64,000 bases of DNA from Sambucus nigra. Its lineage: Eukaryota > Streptophyta > Magnoliopsida > Dipsacales > Adoxaceae. Below are positions 37,601 to 46,125 of the stretch, in pieces. The stretch spans positions 495,729,760 to 495,793,759 of the forward strand of contig OX422210.1 in assembly GCA_949130495.1 (NCBI GenBank), written 5' to 3'. Each line of letters opens with the position of its first letter. The first letter of the stretch is position 1. Below the pieces are notes generated by a model. The model saw nothing but the letters and a program-made list of their open reading frames with translations. It did no database searches and had not been told where the DNA came from. The position numbers and the translations under genes were made by a program.

Positions 37601-38084
37601 TCTCCACGAGCAGCTAGAAAGTCTAACATATCAATTCCACAAACAGCCCAGGGAGTTCTGGATGGTTGGATACAACGAAGCACTATTCCACTTGGACGAT
37701 CGTATCCAGAATGCCAACAATGAGGGCTACAAGCAAGGCTGACTGAATGCCTTAGGTGTGTTGAAGCTCGAATAAGGTTGTTATCTGTGGGACTACCATG
37801 ATCCCGGGTTGCTCGACTTGCCTCTGCCACCATACAAATTGGACATGGATTGGATCCCTGCTCGGGCCATTCCTCGGAGCTTAATTTCAAAGTATCTCGG
37901 TGACTACAGTTTACATTCTCAAATCGAGGTATCTCGTCTCGAGCATCTTTTGGATCGACCATCCGTGATGAGTACAAGGATGTTGAAAGATCTTAATTTC
38001 ATCAATTCTCCTCTATCTTTAAATGATCCGCCTGCTAGCGAGGAACTTGTGTCAAAAGCAGAGGGGAAGAGACCAGTAGAATAG
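34632..38084 (+). pseudogene. Antisense, apparently spliced ORF of element D (gypsy-type 'transposase 28'-like)
   Basis: It lies opposite to D's pol. Exon 1 (34632-35136) starts with MVYSVESLEKF and resembles the plant 'putative gypsy type transposon' domain (long aromatic-rich N-terminal region; IPEIMYFYRWAVND, VVNLPDANRDYFEHG). A likely intron 35137-35228 (GTTATTTA to TTTGCAG) leaves a consistent phase. Exon 2 (35229-36646) is Pro/Ser-rich, then coiled coil (KELEEKLKTAEELEDKI near 36060). A second likely intron spans 36647-36821 (GTTTAG to CCGTTAG). Exon 3 (36822-38084) is mostly coiled coil, with a conserved-looking C-terminal part from about 37600 (YNEALFHLDDRI, PPYKLDMDWIPA). Breaks: stops near 35291 and 35305, a frameshift near 35910, and stops near 36158, 36975 and 37478. 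Function is unknown. Confidence 0.65.
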
Positions 38085-38385
38085 GAATTTTTGATGTAAT
38101 AGTTAGTATACATGTTAATGTAATTGTAATTTCCTTATCAATGAAATTTATTTTGAATTCAATGAAAGACTTTCATTTTTGTTTGCAAATCTTGATTGAT
38201 ATTGTCTTGTATTTATCAAACACTTTATATTTGTGCATATCTGTTAAAAAGATAACAATATTGTGTTGTTTGTCGACCAACTCAGTAACAATTAAAAAGT
38301 TACAAGTATTAATACTGTTGCTCGATCACTTAATAATAAAGTAACGAGTATAAAAATGTTGTTTAAAATGTTTCCAACCAACCAA

Positions 38386-38690
38386 GGTTGTTAGATTCTC
38401 CATGTCGACCAACTACAGTTAGTGGGTTTTTATCCTCGGCCAGCTATAGATAGTCTTTTTGAAATAATTTTATCCATAAAATATTTCCGACCAACCAAGA
38501 TTGGTAAATTTTTGTTTGTCGACTAACTACAGATGGTGGGTTTTTATCTCCGACCAACCATAGTTAGTAGACTTTTATCTTAAATGTTTCCGACCAACCA
38601 AGGTCGGTAAATTTTCTTTGTCGACCAACTACAGTTGGTGGGTTTTTATCCCCGACCAGCCATAGTTAGTAACTTTTGCACTTTCCGGAA
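38386..38690. repeat. Element D 3' UTR array 1 (~100-120-bp unit)
   Basis: Three diverged units, each with ACCAACCAAG-GTTGG-type and GACCAACTACAGTTGGT-type inverted motifs followed by GGGTTTTTATC. Every unit can form short CCAAC/GTTGG stems. Confidence 0.7.
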
Positions 38691-38739
38691 TAATCTTACC
38701 TCCCGACCAACATAAGTTGGTATTTACGAGAATATTTTG

Positions 38740-38982
38740 TTTCCTAGCCAAACAGGTTGGCATTTTTAGGAATATTTCGTTTCCTAGCCAAACAGGTTGG
38801 CATTTTTAGGAATATTTTGTTTCCTAGCCAAACAGGTTGGCATTTTTAGGAATATTTTGTTTCCTAACCAACCGAAGTTGGAATTTTTAGGAATATTTTG
38901 TTTCCTAACCAACTGAGGTTGGCATTTTTAGGAATATTTTGTTTCCTAACCAACCGAAGTTGGCATTTTTAGGAATATTTTG
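38740..38982. repeat. Element D 3' UTR array 2 (40/41-bp tandem repeat)
   Basis: Six units start at 38740, 38780, 38820, 38860, 38901 and 38942. The first three are 40 bp (CCTAGCCAAACAGGTTGG), the last three 41 bp (CCTAACCAACCGAAGTTGG-type). All share CATTTTTAGGAATATTTTG. Tat elements are known to carry such 3' UTR arrays, which can seed satellites. Confidence 0.9.
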
Positions 38983-39113
38983 CTGCTGAGCAGTCTGAGC
39001 TTTGCCGAGTAGTGTGTAGCACTAGTATTCCCTGAAAAATTCTCAATAAAAGGAGAGACTTTAGCAAAATATCTTCATTTTGTTCATACTGATGGAACTG
39101 TGTTACATATACA

Positions 39114-40403
39114 TCACTGATAATACTTGCGTAGGTTCTCTGCGTTCCATGCATTCTTGAACTCCTCCCCCTCTAGAGTTTCTATTCGATAAGTTCCTGG
39201 TCGAACAACTTCTGTAACTCGGTATAGTCCATGCCAGTTTGCTTCCAACTTATTGTGCTTTTAAATTACTTTCTTCAGCACATAGTCTCCTCCTTTCAAG
39301 TCGCACTTCTTCACCCTTTTGTTGTAGAAGAAAGCTGTTCGCTGCTGGTAAGCAGCATTTCTAAGGGCTGCTTATTCTCTAATTTCTTGGAGTATGTCTA
39401 AATCCAGTCTTTTCATTAATTCGCTGACTGGGGAATTGAAATTCAGTACCCTGTGTGTTGGAAGGGCCAACTCGGCAGGTATAACGGCTTCACTTCCAAA
39501 CGCCAGCATGTATGGTGATTCTCCAGTTGCTACTCGGGGAGTAGTTCGGTAAGCCCAAAGTACTGATTGTAACTCGTTGATCCAGTTTGCTTTTGCATTA
39601 TCCAATCTTTTCTTCAAGCCATTTAGCAGCGTTTTGTTTGTCACCTCAGTTTGTCCATTGCTTTAAGGATGGCCTGGTGCTGAGTGGACCTTCAAAATAT
39701 TTGATTGATGATAATAGGCGACAAACTCCTCGTTATCAAATTGTGTTCCATGGTCTGTGATGAAGGCATGAGGTAGACCATATCGACAAATGATGTTCTT
39801 CCAAACAAATTGATACACCTTCTCGTACGTCATATCAATGAGTGGCTCAGCTTCTACCCATTTAGTAAAATAATCCACTACGAGGATGAGGCACTTGAAC
39901 CTTCCTCGAGGCGTTGGCAGTGGCCCAACCAAGTCTATTCCCCACATGGCAAATGGCCAAGGGGAAATTATGGGTGTCAACAATATTTGTGGAGTTCTTC
40001 GGATGGAGGAAAAACGCTGGCATTTGTCACATTTCTTGGTGTAGGCTATGCAATCAGCCCTCATCGTCGGCCAGTAGTATCCTTGTGTCATCACCCTTTG
40101 TAAAAGCGTCCGACCTGCTACATGTGCTCCACAAGACCCTTCGTGGATCTCTTCAATTAATTCTTTCACCTTGGAGGGGTTTACACATCTCTGCAAACCT
40201 GCCATAATTCCTCGTTTATATAAAACACCATTAGTTAATACATACCGAGCAGCTTTAAACTTCAATTTTTTGGCAGCGAGCTTGTCAATTGGCAATTCTC
40301 CCTCCTCGATATACGCCCTGATGGAATCCGTCCAAGATGGTCCTAAGTCAAGGGTGATAAAGTTCATCGTCAGATCTTTATCTATGCTCCGACCAGCTAA
40401 CAC
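39114..40403 (-). pseudogene. Element D integrase
   Basis: The zinc region has H-x6-H (HEGSCGAH) and C-x2-C (CDKC). The catalytic core shows D in MWGIDLVGPLP, D in ITDHGTQF and E in NGQTEVTNK, so the triad is complete. The C-terminal end reads WNAENLRKYYQ before a TGA at 39114-39116. A nonsense codon (TAA, about 39663) lies between GHP and the NGQTE motif, and at least one more break lies near 39370, so the enzyme is dead although its residues are intact. It belongs to the Tat lineage by context, and there is no chromodomain. Confidence 0.8.
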
Positions 40404-40418
40404 TTCAATTGGGATTGT

Positions 40419-41063
40419 TCATCGTAGCTCGGTGCGAGTAGCTGATGCTAGTCGAGCTAGGGCATCTGCTCTCGCATTCTCCATTCTTGGTATTCTGACT
40501 AGCTGAATAGCGGCAAATTCTGACACCAGCTCCTTTACCTTTGCATGATATCTGATCATTAATTCTCCTCTAACTGCATATACTCCCATCATTTGGTTTA
40601 TGATCAATTGAGAGTCACTGAAAACAATGACCTGTTGCGCCTCCATAATTTTTGCTAAACCAAGTCCTACAATCATGGCCTCATACTCAGCCTCATTGTT
40701 GGAAGCTTTGAATTGGAAACGCAAGGCGTATTCCATATCGACCTCATCCGGAGTGCTCAGAACTATCACCGCACCGCATCCTGCAGTACAAGATGAGCCA
40801 TCTACATATAGTCTCCATATAGGTAACTCGTCTTCAAATTTCTGATCAGTTAGAGTTCCTAGGTGAAATATTTGTTCCTTCCTTTCCTCCTCGGATTTTT
40901 CTTTCTCTTCGTCGATCATTTCTTCTTGCCCTTTTACCAACCGGAGTTGGTCTGAGCCCGAAGTCAATGATTTTGTAACATCCACTTGCCCTTTTACCAA
41001 CCGGAGTTGGTCTGAGCTAGTGTTTGTTGACCCTATAATATCCACAAGTTGATCAGTGAGCAA
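40419..41063 (-). pseudogene. Element D archaeal-type second RNase H
   Basis: 214 codons are open. The core LYVDGSS, then NNEAEYEAMIVGLGLA, VFSDSQLIINQM and ARADALARLAS fits the RNase H-like fold of the plant 'RVT_3' family: D in VDGS, E in EAEYEA, D in SDSQ and D in ARADAL are all present. In Tat-lineage elements this extra RNase H follows the ordinary RNase H and precedes integrase, as here. The N-terminal 60 residues are a linker with an internal repeat (SDQLRLVKGQ twice). The frame is cut off from its neighbours by stops. Confidence 0.8.
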
Positions 41064-41206
41064 CTCTTATTTCTCGTCCGGAGTCCTCACAACTATCTCT
41101 GCATCACATCCTGTAACATCCACATGCCCTTTTACCAATCAGAATTGGTCTGAGCCTGTGTTTTTTGATCCTGTAACATCCACAGGTTGATCAGCGAGCA
41201 ACTTTT
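40927..41206. repeat. In-frame linker repeats of element D
   Basis: GCCCTTTTACCAACCGGAG starts at about 40928 and again 60 bp later, with a third diverged copy at about 41126. A longer piece including TGATCAG-GAGCAACT recurs 137 bp apart. In the protein this repeats SDQLRLVKGQ between the two RNase H domains. Confidence 0.8.
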
Positions 41207-41741
41207 GTTCCTCGGAGCTATCAGGATAGGTGAACTCCACTATAAAATCTGCTACAGCCTTCCCTTTAAGCGATGATCCGAGTTCATAGATTATATCATA
41301 TTCACCGAGCTCTATTACCCAGTATATAAATCTTCCTGCTTTTTCTGGCTTATGCAGGGCTTGCCTCAATGGCATATCGGTATATACTACTATGGTATGA
41401 GCCTGGAAATATGGCCTCATTCTCCTACTCGCCTCAATCAGCGCCAGTGCCAATTTCTCCAGCCTTGGATACCTGATCTCTGCTCCTCGGAAGGCCTTAC
41501 TTGTGTAGTAAATTGGCTTTTGTACTCTATTCTCCACTCTGATTAACACTGAGCTAACTGCATTCTCGGACACTGCAAGGTACAAGTATAATTTTTCTCC
41601 CATCACTGGCCTGGACAACAGTGGAGGTGCTCCCAAGTATCTCTTCAAGTCTTGAAAAGCCTTCTCGCATTCATCATTCCACTCAAAAGTCTTTCTGAGC
41701 GTCTTGAAGAATGGGATACATCTATCAGTTGCTCGTGACAC
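41139..41741 (-). pseudogene. Element D RNase H (with end of RT)
   Basis: 200 codons are open: FKTLRKTFEWNDECEKAFQ leads into LYLYLAVSENAVSSVLI, then KPIYYTSKAFRGAEIRYP, LEKLALALIEASRRMRPYF and TDMPLRQALHKPEKAGR. This is the ordinary gypsy RNase H of Tat elements, where YYTSK replaces the SRK of chromoviruses. The frame ends with a stop after a second linker copy (SDQF). It is separated from the RT stump by a stop at 41844-41846 and another frame break near 41745. Confidence 0.8.
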
Positions 41742-41843
41742 AAATCTGTTGAGTGCCGCTACTCGTCGTGTGAGACTCTGTACTTCCTTCTTCGTCGTTG
41801 GAGATCGCAGCCCTAATAGAGCTTTGATCTTTTCAGGATTTTC

Positions 41844-42110
41844 TTAAATGCCTCGTTGATTGATAATGTACCCGAGAAACATGCCTTCTCGTACTCCAAA
41901 GATGCACTTCATCGGGTTCAGCTTCATTTGATATTTATCTAGTTGATCAAAAGTCTGACTTAATTCAAATAGATGATCGACAGCTTTCTTGCTTTTCGTC
42001 AGCATATCGTCAACATAGACTTCCATATTGTCACTGATTTGTTCAGCAAAGACCTTGTTCATCAGCCTCTGATATGTCGCACCTGCATTTTTCAAACCAA
42101 AAGGCACCGA
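41844..42110 (-). pseudogene. Element D reverse transcriptase stump
   Basis: It begins abruptly at PFGLKNAGATYQRLMNK and contains the active-site box YVDDM followed by LTKSK. The stretch MKLNPMKCIFGVREGMFLGY is the usual lead to the thumb. Everything upstream (fingers, protease, gag) is missing at the junction with element E. The residue before PFGL is Val (GTG) where Met is usual. Confidence 0.8.
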
Positions 42111-43795
42111 GAGACTTGAATTTGAGATAAAGACGTTGGATGGAGTTAATTAAAGATTACGATTGTACCATTCACCATCATCCCGGGAGGGCCAATGTTA
42201 TTGCAGATGCTCTGAGTCGAAAGTCATTGGGGAGGTTATCTTGTATTCAATGTGCACGGGTTGGCAATATTATGGAATTAAGACTGATGGGAGTCGAGTT
42301 GAACTTATCTAAAATGGGGGCGTTATTTGCACACGTTACAGTGAGACCTTTACTGGCAGAACGCATACGAAATTTGCAAGTCAGTGATCCATTCCTTGAA
42401 AAGAAGAAAAGGGAAATCCTGAATGGTAAAGAGAGTGACTTTGAAATTAAGAAGGATGAATCATTGTGTTATAAAAACATAATTTGTGTACCGAATGATC
42501 CGTCCTTAAAGAAGGATATATTAGAAGAGGCATATAGTTCTATTTACTCTATGCATCCGGGAGGTACCAAAATGTACAGAGATTTGAAAGAGTATTACTG
42601 GTGGAACAATATGAAACGTGAGATTGCCGAATTTGTAGCTAAATGTTTAGTATGTCAACAAGTGAAAGCGGAGCATCAGAAGCCGGCAGGATTATTGCAG
42701 TCATTGACTATTCCGGAATGGAAGTGGGAGTATATAACGATGGATTTTGTTGTAGGATTGCCACGATCACCAAAGGGGCACGATTCTATTTGGGTGATTG
42801 TAGATCGATTGATAAAGTCAGCTCATTTTCTTCCAGTTAAGACGACCTACACTGTTGACAAATATGCACGTATGTACGTTGATGAGATTATCCGTTTACA
42901 TGGAGCACTAGTGTCAATAGTATCAGATAGAGATCCAACTTTCACTTATAAGTTTTGGCCTCGTTTACAGAATGCCATGGGCACAAGTTTGAAGTTCAGC
43001 ACTGCATTTCATCCACAAACCGATGGGCAATCTAAAACGACGTTTCAAATATTAGAAGACATGTTACGAGCTTGTGTATTTGACTTCAAAGGTAGTTGGG
43101 ATGATCATTTGCCATTGATGGAATTTGCGTATAATAATAGTTATCAGTCCACCATTGGTATGGCTCCTTATGAAGCTTTACATGGGAGGAGATGTAGAAC
43201 GCCATTATGTTGGGATGATGTGGGTGAAAGGAAAGTTTTGGGTCCTGAATTGATAGATATGACAACTGAGAAGATCAAAATAATTCGAGAACGGATAAAG
43301 ATAGCTCAAAGCAGGCATAAATTTTATGTAGATAAGAGGAAGTATCCATTGGAATTTCAGAAGGGGGATTTCGTATTCCTACGTACTTCACCATGGCAAG
43401 GCGTAATGAGATTTGGAAAGAAGGAGAAACTAAGTCCAAGATACATTGGACCATATGAAGTGTTGGAAAGAATTGGGACCCTGGCTTATAGATTGGCATT
43501 ACCTCCAGAGTTATCTCGTTTGCATGATGTGTTCCATGTATCAATGCTTCGTAAGTATTTGGCAGATCCATCTCATCAACTGAAAACCCAACTTATTGAA
43601 CTGAAAGAAGACTTGTCGTACATCGAGGAACCGGTGGAAATTCTTGATCGTAAGGAGCAAGTATTGAGGAATAAGGTTATTCCCTTGGTTAAAGTTATGT
43701 GGATGAGCCATGTAATTAAAGAAGCAACTTGGGAAATGGAGGATAGCATGAAGAAACAGTATCCCCATTTGTTTGGTAAGTGTCATTCGTATTAA
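42111..43795 (+). pseudogene. Element E RNase H end, integrase and chromodomain
   Basis: The frame opens at 42140 for 551 codons; just before it, LNLR-stop-RRWMEL shows a nonsense codon inside RNase H (TAA for Gln). RNase H ends with HHHPGRANVIADALSRK. In integrase the zinc motif has lost its first His (Tyr at residue 132, EAYSSIYSMHPG), while CLVCQQ is kept. Asp202 (TMDFVVGLP) and Asp263 (SDRDP) are present, but the catalytic Glu is Lys299 (DGQSKTT, usually DGQSERT), exactly 35 residues after Asp263. The tail has the Tekay-type module VMRFGKK-KLSPRYIGPYEVL, LPPELSRLHDVFHVSMLRKY and a chromodomain (IPLVKVMWMSHVIKEATWE). The ORF is long but the enzyme should be inactive. Confidence 0.85.
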
Positions 43796-43828
43796 ATTTC
43801 GGGGACGAAATTTTCTAAGGGGGGAGGT
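43796..43828 (+). other. Element E polypurine tract
   Basis: GGGGACGAAATTTTCTAAGG, then GGGGAGGT, just before the LTR start. The GGGACGAAAT box and the purine run are standard at chromovirus 3' ends. Confidence 0.8.
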
Positions 43829-44594
43829 TGTGACAACCCGTATATAATTATGATAAATTGTATTTAAATTATACTTATCTTATGTGATATGAATAATGTG
43901 TTATTAGTATATCTAATGTTAAGTGATTATGGTTAGTATAATTCTACTTTCATAAATCATGAAATGTCGAATTATTTACGAACACAAGATTTGGTTATTT
44001 TCGATACAAATGTTCATGTTTAAGACTAGTTTTGACCCTTGTAACATTACAATTGACTTGAGGGGAAAACTACATAGTTCTAGATATGTGAGTTAGGGTT
44101 GTAACACAACAAAAGGTACATCAAACGGATGTTCGAGTAAGAAGTTAGGTCGAAATTACGAGAAGGGGCGAATCTGTCAATTCCCTTAAGTGGTAAATTG
44201 TCTTTTATTAAACCAAATGTTTTAATTTGATTGGATGGATTGGGAGGCAGCCTTGGCCGACTTAAAACTCTCCCTTAACCTTATTTCTTCAGCAAATAAG
44301 TCTCTAGGTTCAGTTTGAGGTGTTATTAGCTTGAGGAAAGAGAGGTAGAAGTTAAGGAAGAAAGGGTTACAAGGAAAATCTAGGAAAACAATTCCAAGAA
44401 AATCCTTAAGGTGTTTCCAAGGTAATATTATGTGTTAATAGTGTTTTAATCTTCTATTATACTTATTTTAAAGTTTATAAATCGTGAATTATTGATCCAA
44501 ATTCCATCCTCCTTTGTGATAATATGTATTGGTTCATATGTGAGATAAGTGGTGTTATAGGTCATATTGCTTTGACCTCCTAGATTTGGCAGTG
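43829..44594 (+). repeat. Element E 3' LTR, first part
   Basis: Starts TGTGACAACCCGTATA and aligns along its length with the F LTR start (46107 on), for example TTCATGTTTAAG and TTGACTTGAGG. Similarity to F in this orientation stops near 44594. Confidence 0.8.
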
Positions 44595-45118
44595 ACATCG
44601 CGTTACCTGAAAAATGTGAACATAGGAACCGTGAGGAAAATAGCCCAGTGAACGCATCACTACTATACTACTGCATGAATTTAAATGCAATAAATCATGC
44701 CCATATACTTATGTATTAACTTATCCGGCTCATTCATAATGAATGACCAACTTTTCCGAATCATGATTCACATATCCTGTCTAAATAGACAATTCTCCCC
44801 CATTCCTGGTCTAGGAGTAACCCCTTGTCATTAATAGACAAATCTCCCCCATTCCTGGTCGAGGAGTAACCCCTCATTTCGATAAACCGAAATGAACAAT
44901 TTCATATTCATTTTATTATGATCATACCAACAACACGATACAAATATCTCTTTCCAGTGAGTACACTCACCTTGGTTGACAACTACGTATTCAGGTTTCC
45001 TTCTGGTGGAGCTGAACTGGGTTGATTAGGCCTTACACGTGTCAATCCAACTAAATCAGTACTGAACCTCAATCATAAATATTATCCAAACATAATTATG
45101 TAACTTTCCATGGCTATA
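44595..45118 (-). mobile_element. Inverted LTR segment
   Basis: Read on the minus strand, CCAAGGTGAGTGTACTC and TTTTTCAGGTAACGCG-TGTCACTGCC match the order of the inner F LTR (CCAAGGTGAGTGTACTT at about 47575 and TTTCAGGTTTGTACGCTGCC at about 48085). A roughly 55-bp duplication with CTCCCCCATTCCTGGTC lies at about 44785-44875. It may be the second half of E's LTR in inverted orientation, or a separate fragment. Confidence 0.55.
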
Positions 45119-46125
45119 CGTATACAGTTGATAGGTATGCTAGATTGTATGTTAATGAAATTATTCGATTGCATGGAGCACCGGTATCTATTGTTTCAGA
45201 TAGGGACCCTACGTTTACATCCAGATTTTGGGATAGCTTGCAATATGCTATGGGTACTAACTTGAAGTTTAGTACGGCTTTTCATCCCCAGACAGATGGG
45301 CAGTCTGAAAGGACAATACAGATTTTGGAAGATATGCTTAGAGCTTGTGTGCTTGATTTCAAAGGTAATTGGGATGAATATTTGCCTTTGATAGAATTTG
45401 CATATAATAATAGTTTTTATTCTACTATTGGTATGGCTCCATATGAAGCCTTGTATGGTAGACTATGTCGTACACCGATATGTTGGGGTGAAGTTTGTGA
45501 AAGGAAGATAGAGGGTCCAGAATTAATTGAAGTCACCACTGAAAAAGTGAAGATTATTCAAGATAGAATGAGAATAGCTCAAAGTAGACAGAAAAGTTAT
45601 GCGGATAAACGACGAAAAGATTTGGAATTCCAGAAAGGGGATTATGTGTTTCTTCGAATATCGCCATGGAAAGGAGTTATGAGGTTTGGAAAGAAAGGGA
45701 AATTAAGTCCACGCTACATTGGACCTTATGAAATCCTTGAGAAAGTCGGGATGGTTGCCTACAAGTTAGCATTACCACCAGAATTATCTCGGTTACATGA
45801 TGTTTTCCTTGTTTCTATGTTGAGAAAGTATGTAGCGGACCCTTCACATGTATTGGTGGAACAACCTATTGAGTTGAAGGAAGATTTAAGCTACGTGGAA
45901 GAACCGCTTGCTATCGTCGATAGGAAAGAACAAATATTGAGATCAAAGGTGATCCCACTTGTGAAAGTTGTGTGGAGAAGGCATTCCATGGAAGAAGCTA
46001 CATGGGAGAGTGAGGATAGCATGAAAATGCGTTATCCGTATTTGTTTGATTCGGACAACCAAGGTATGTCAATTTCGAGGACAAAATTTCCTAACAAGGG
46101 GAGAATTGTGACAACCCGAATATAA
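45119..46125 (+). pseudogene. Element F: partial integrase and chromodomain
   Basis: The frame starts inside the integrase core (TYTVDRYARLYVNEIIRLHG; first Met at 45145) and lacks the zinc domain and first catalytic Asp. SDRDPTF and DGQSERT keep the second Asp and the Glu. The tail has VMRFGKKGKLSPRYIGPYEIL, LPPELSRLHDVF and the chromodomain (IPLVKVVWRRHSMEEATWE). No stop intervenes before the LTR: the frame passes the polypurine tract and ends 19 bases inside it. It is a close relative of E, cut at its 5' side near 45118. Confidence 0.85.

Larger units (their letters stand above)
33509..42110 (-). mobile_element. Element D: Tat-lineage Ty3/gypsy, 5' half missing
   Basis: On the minus strand, from right to left: end of reverse transcriptase, RNase H, a second archaeal-type RNase H, integrase, tandem repeats, an antisense ORF, polypurine tract and 3' LTR. 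The second RNase H and the antisense ORF between pol and the 3' LTR are hallmarks of the plant Tat lineage (Ogre/Retand-like). Gag, protease, most of RT and the 5' LTR are absent, because D is joined directly to element E at about 42110. It was inserted into the 3' LTR of B. Confidence 0.8.

Noticed and set aside
38740..38982. Evenly spaced 40/41-bp repeats resembling a CRISPR array
   Set aside because: Units are contiguous and similar over their whole length with no variable spacers, in a plant retrotransposon 3' UTR. It is a plain tandem repeat.
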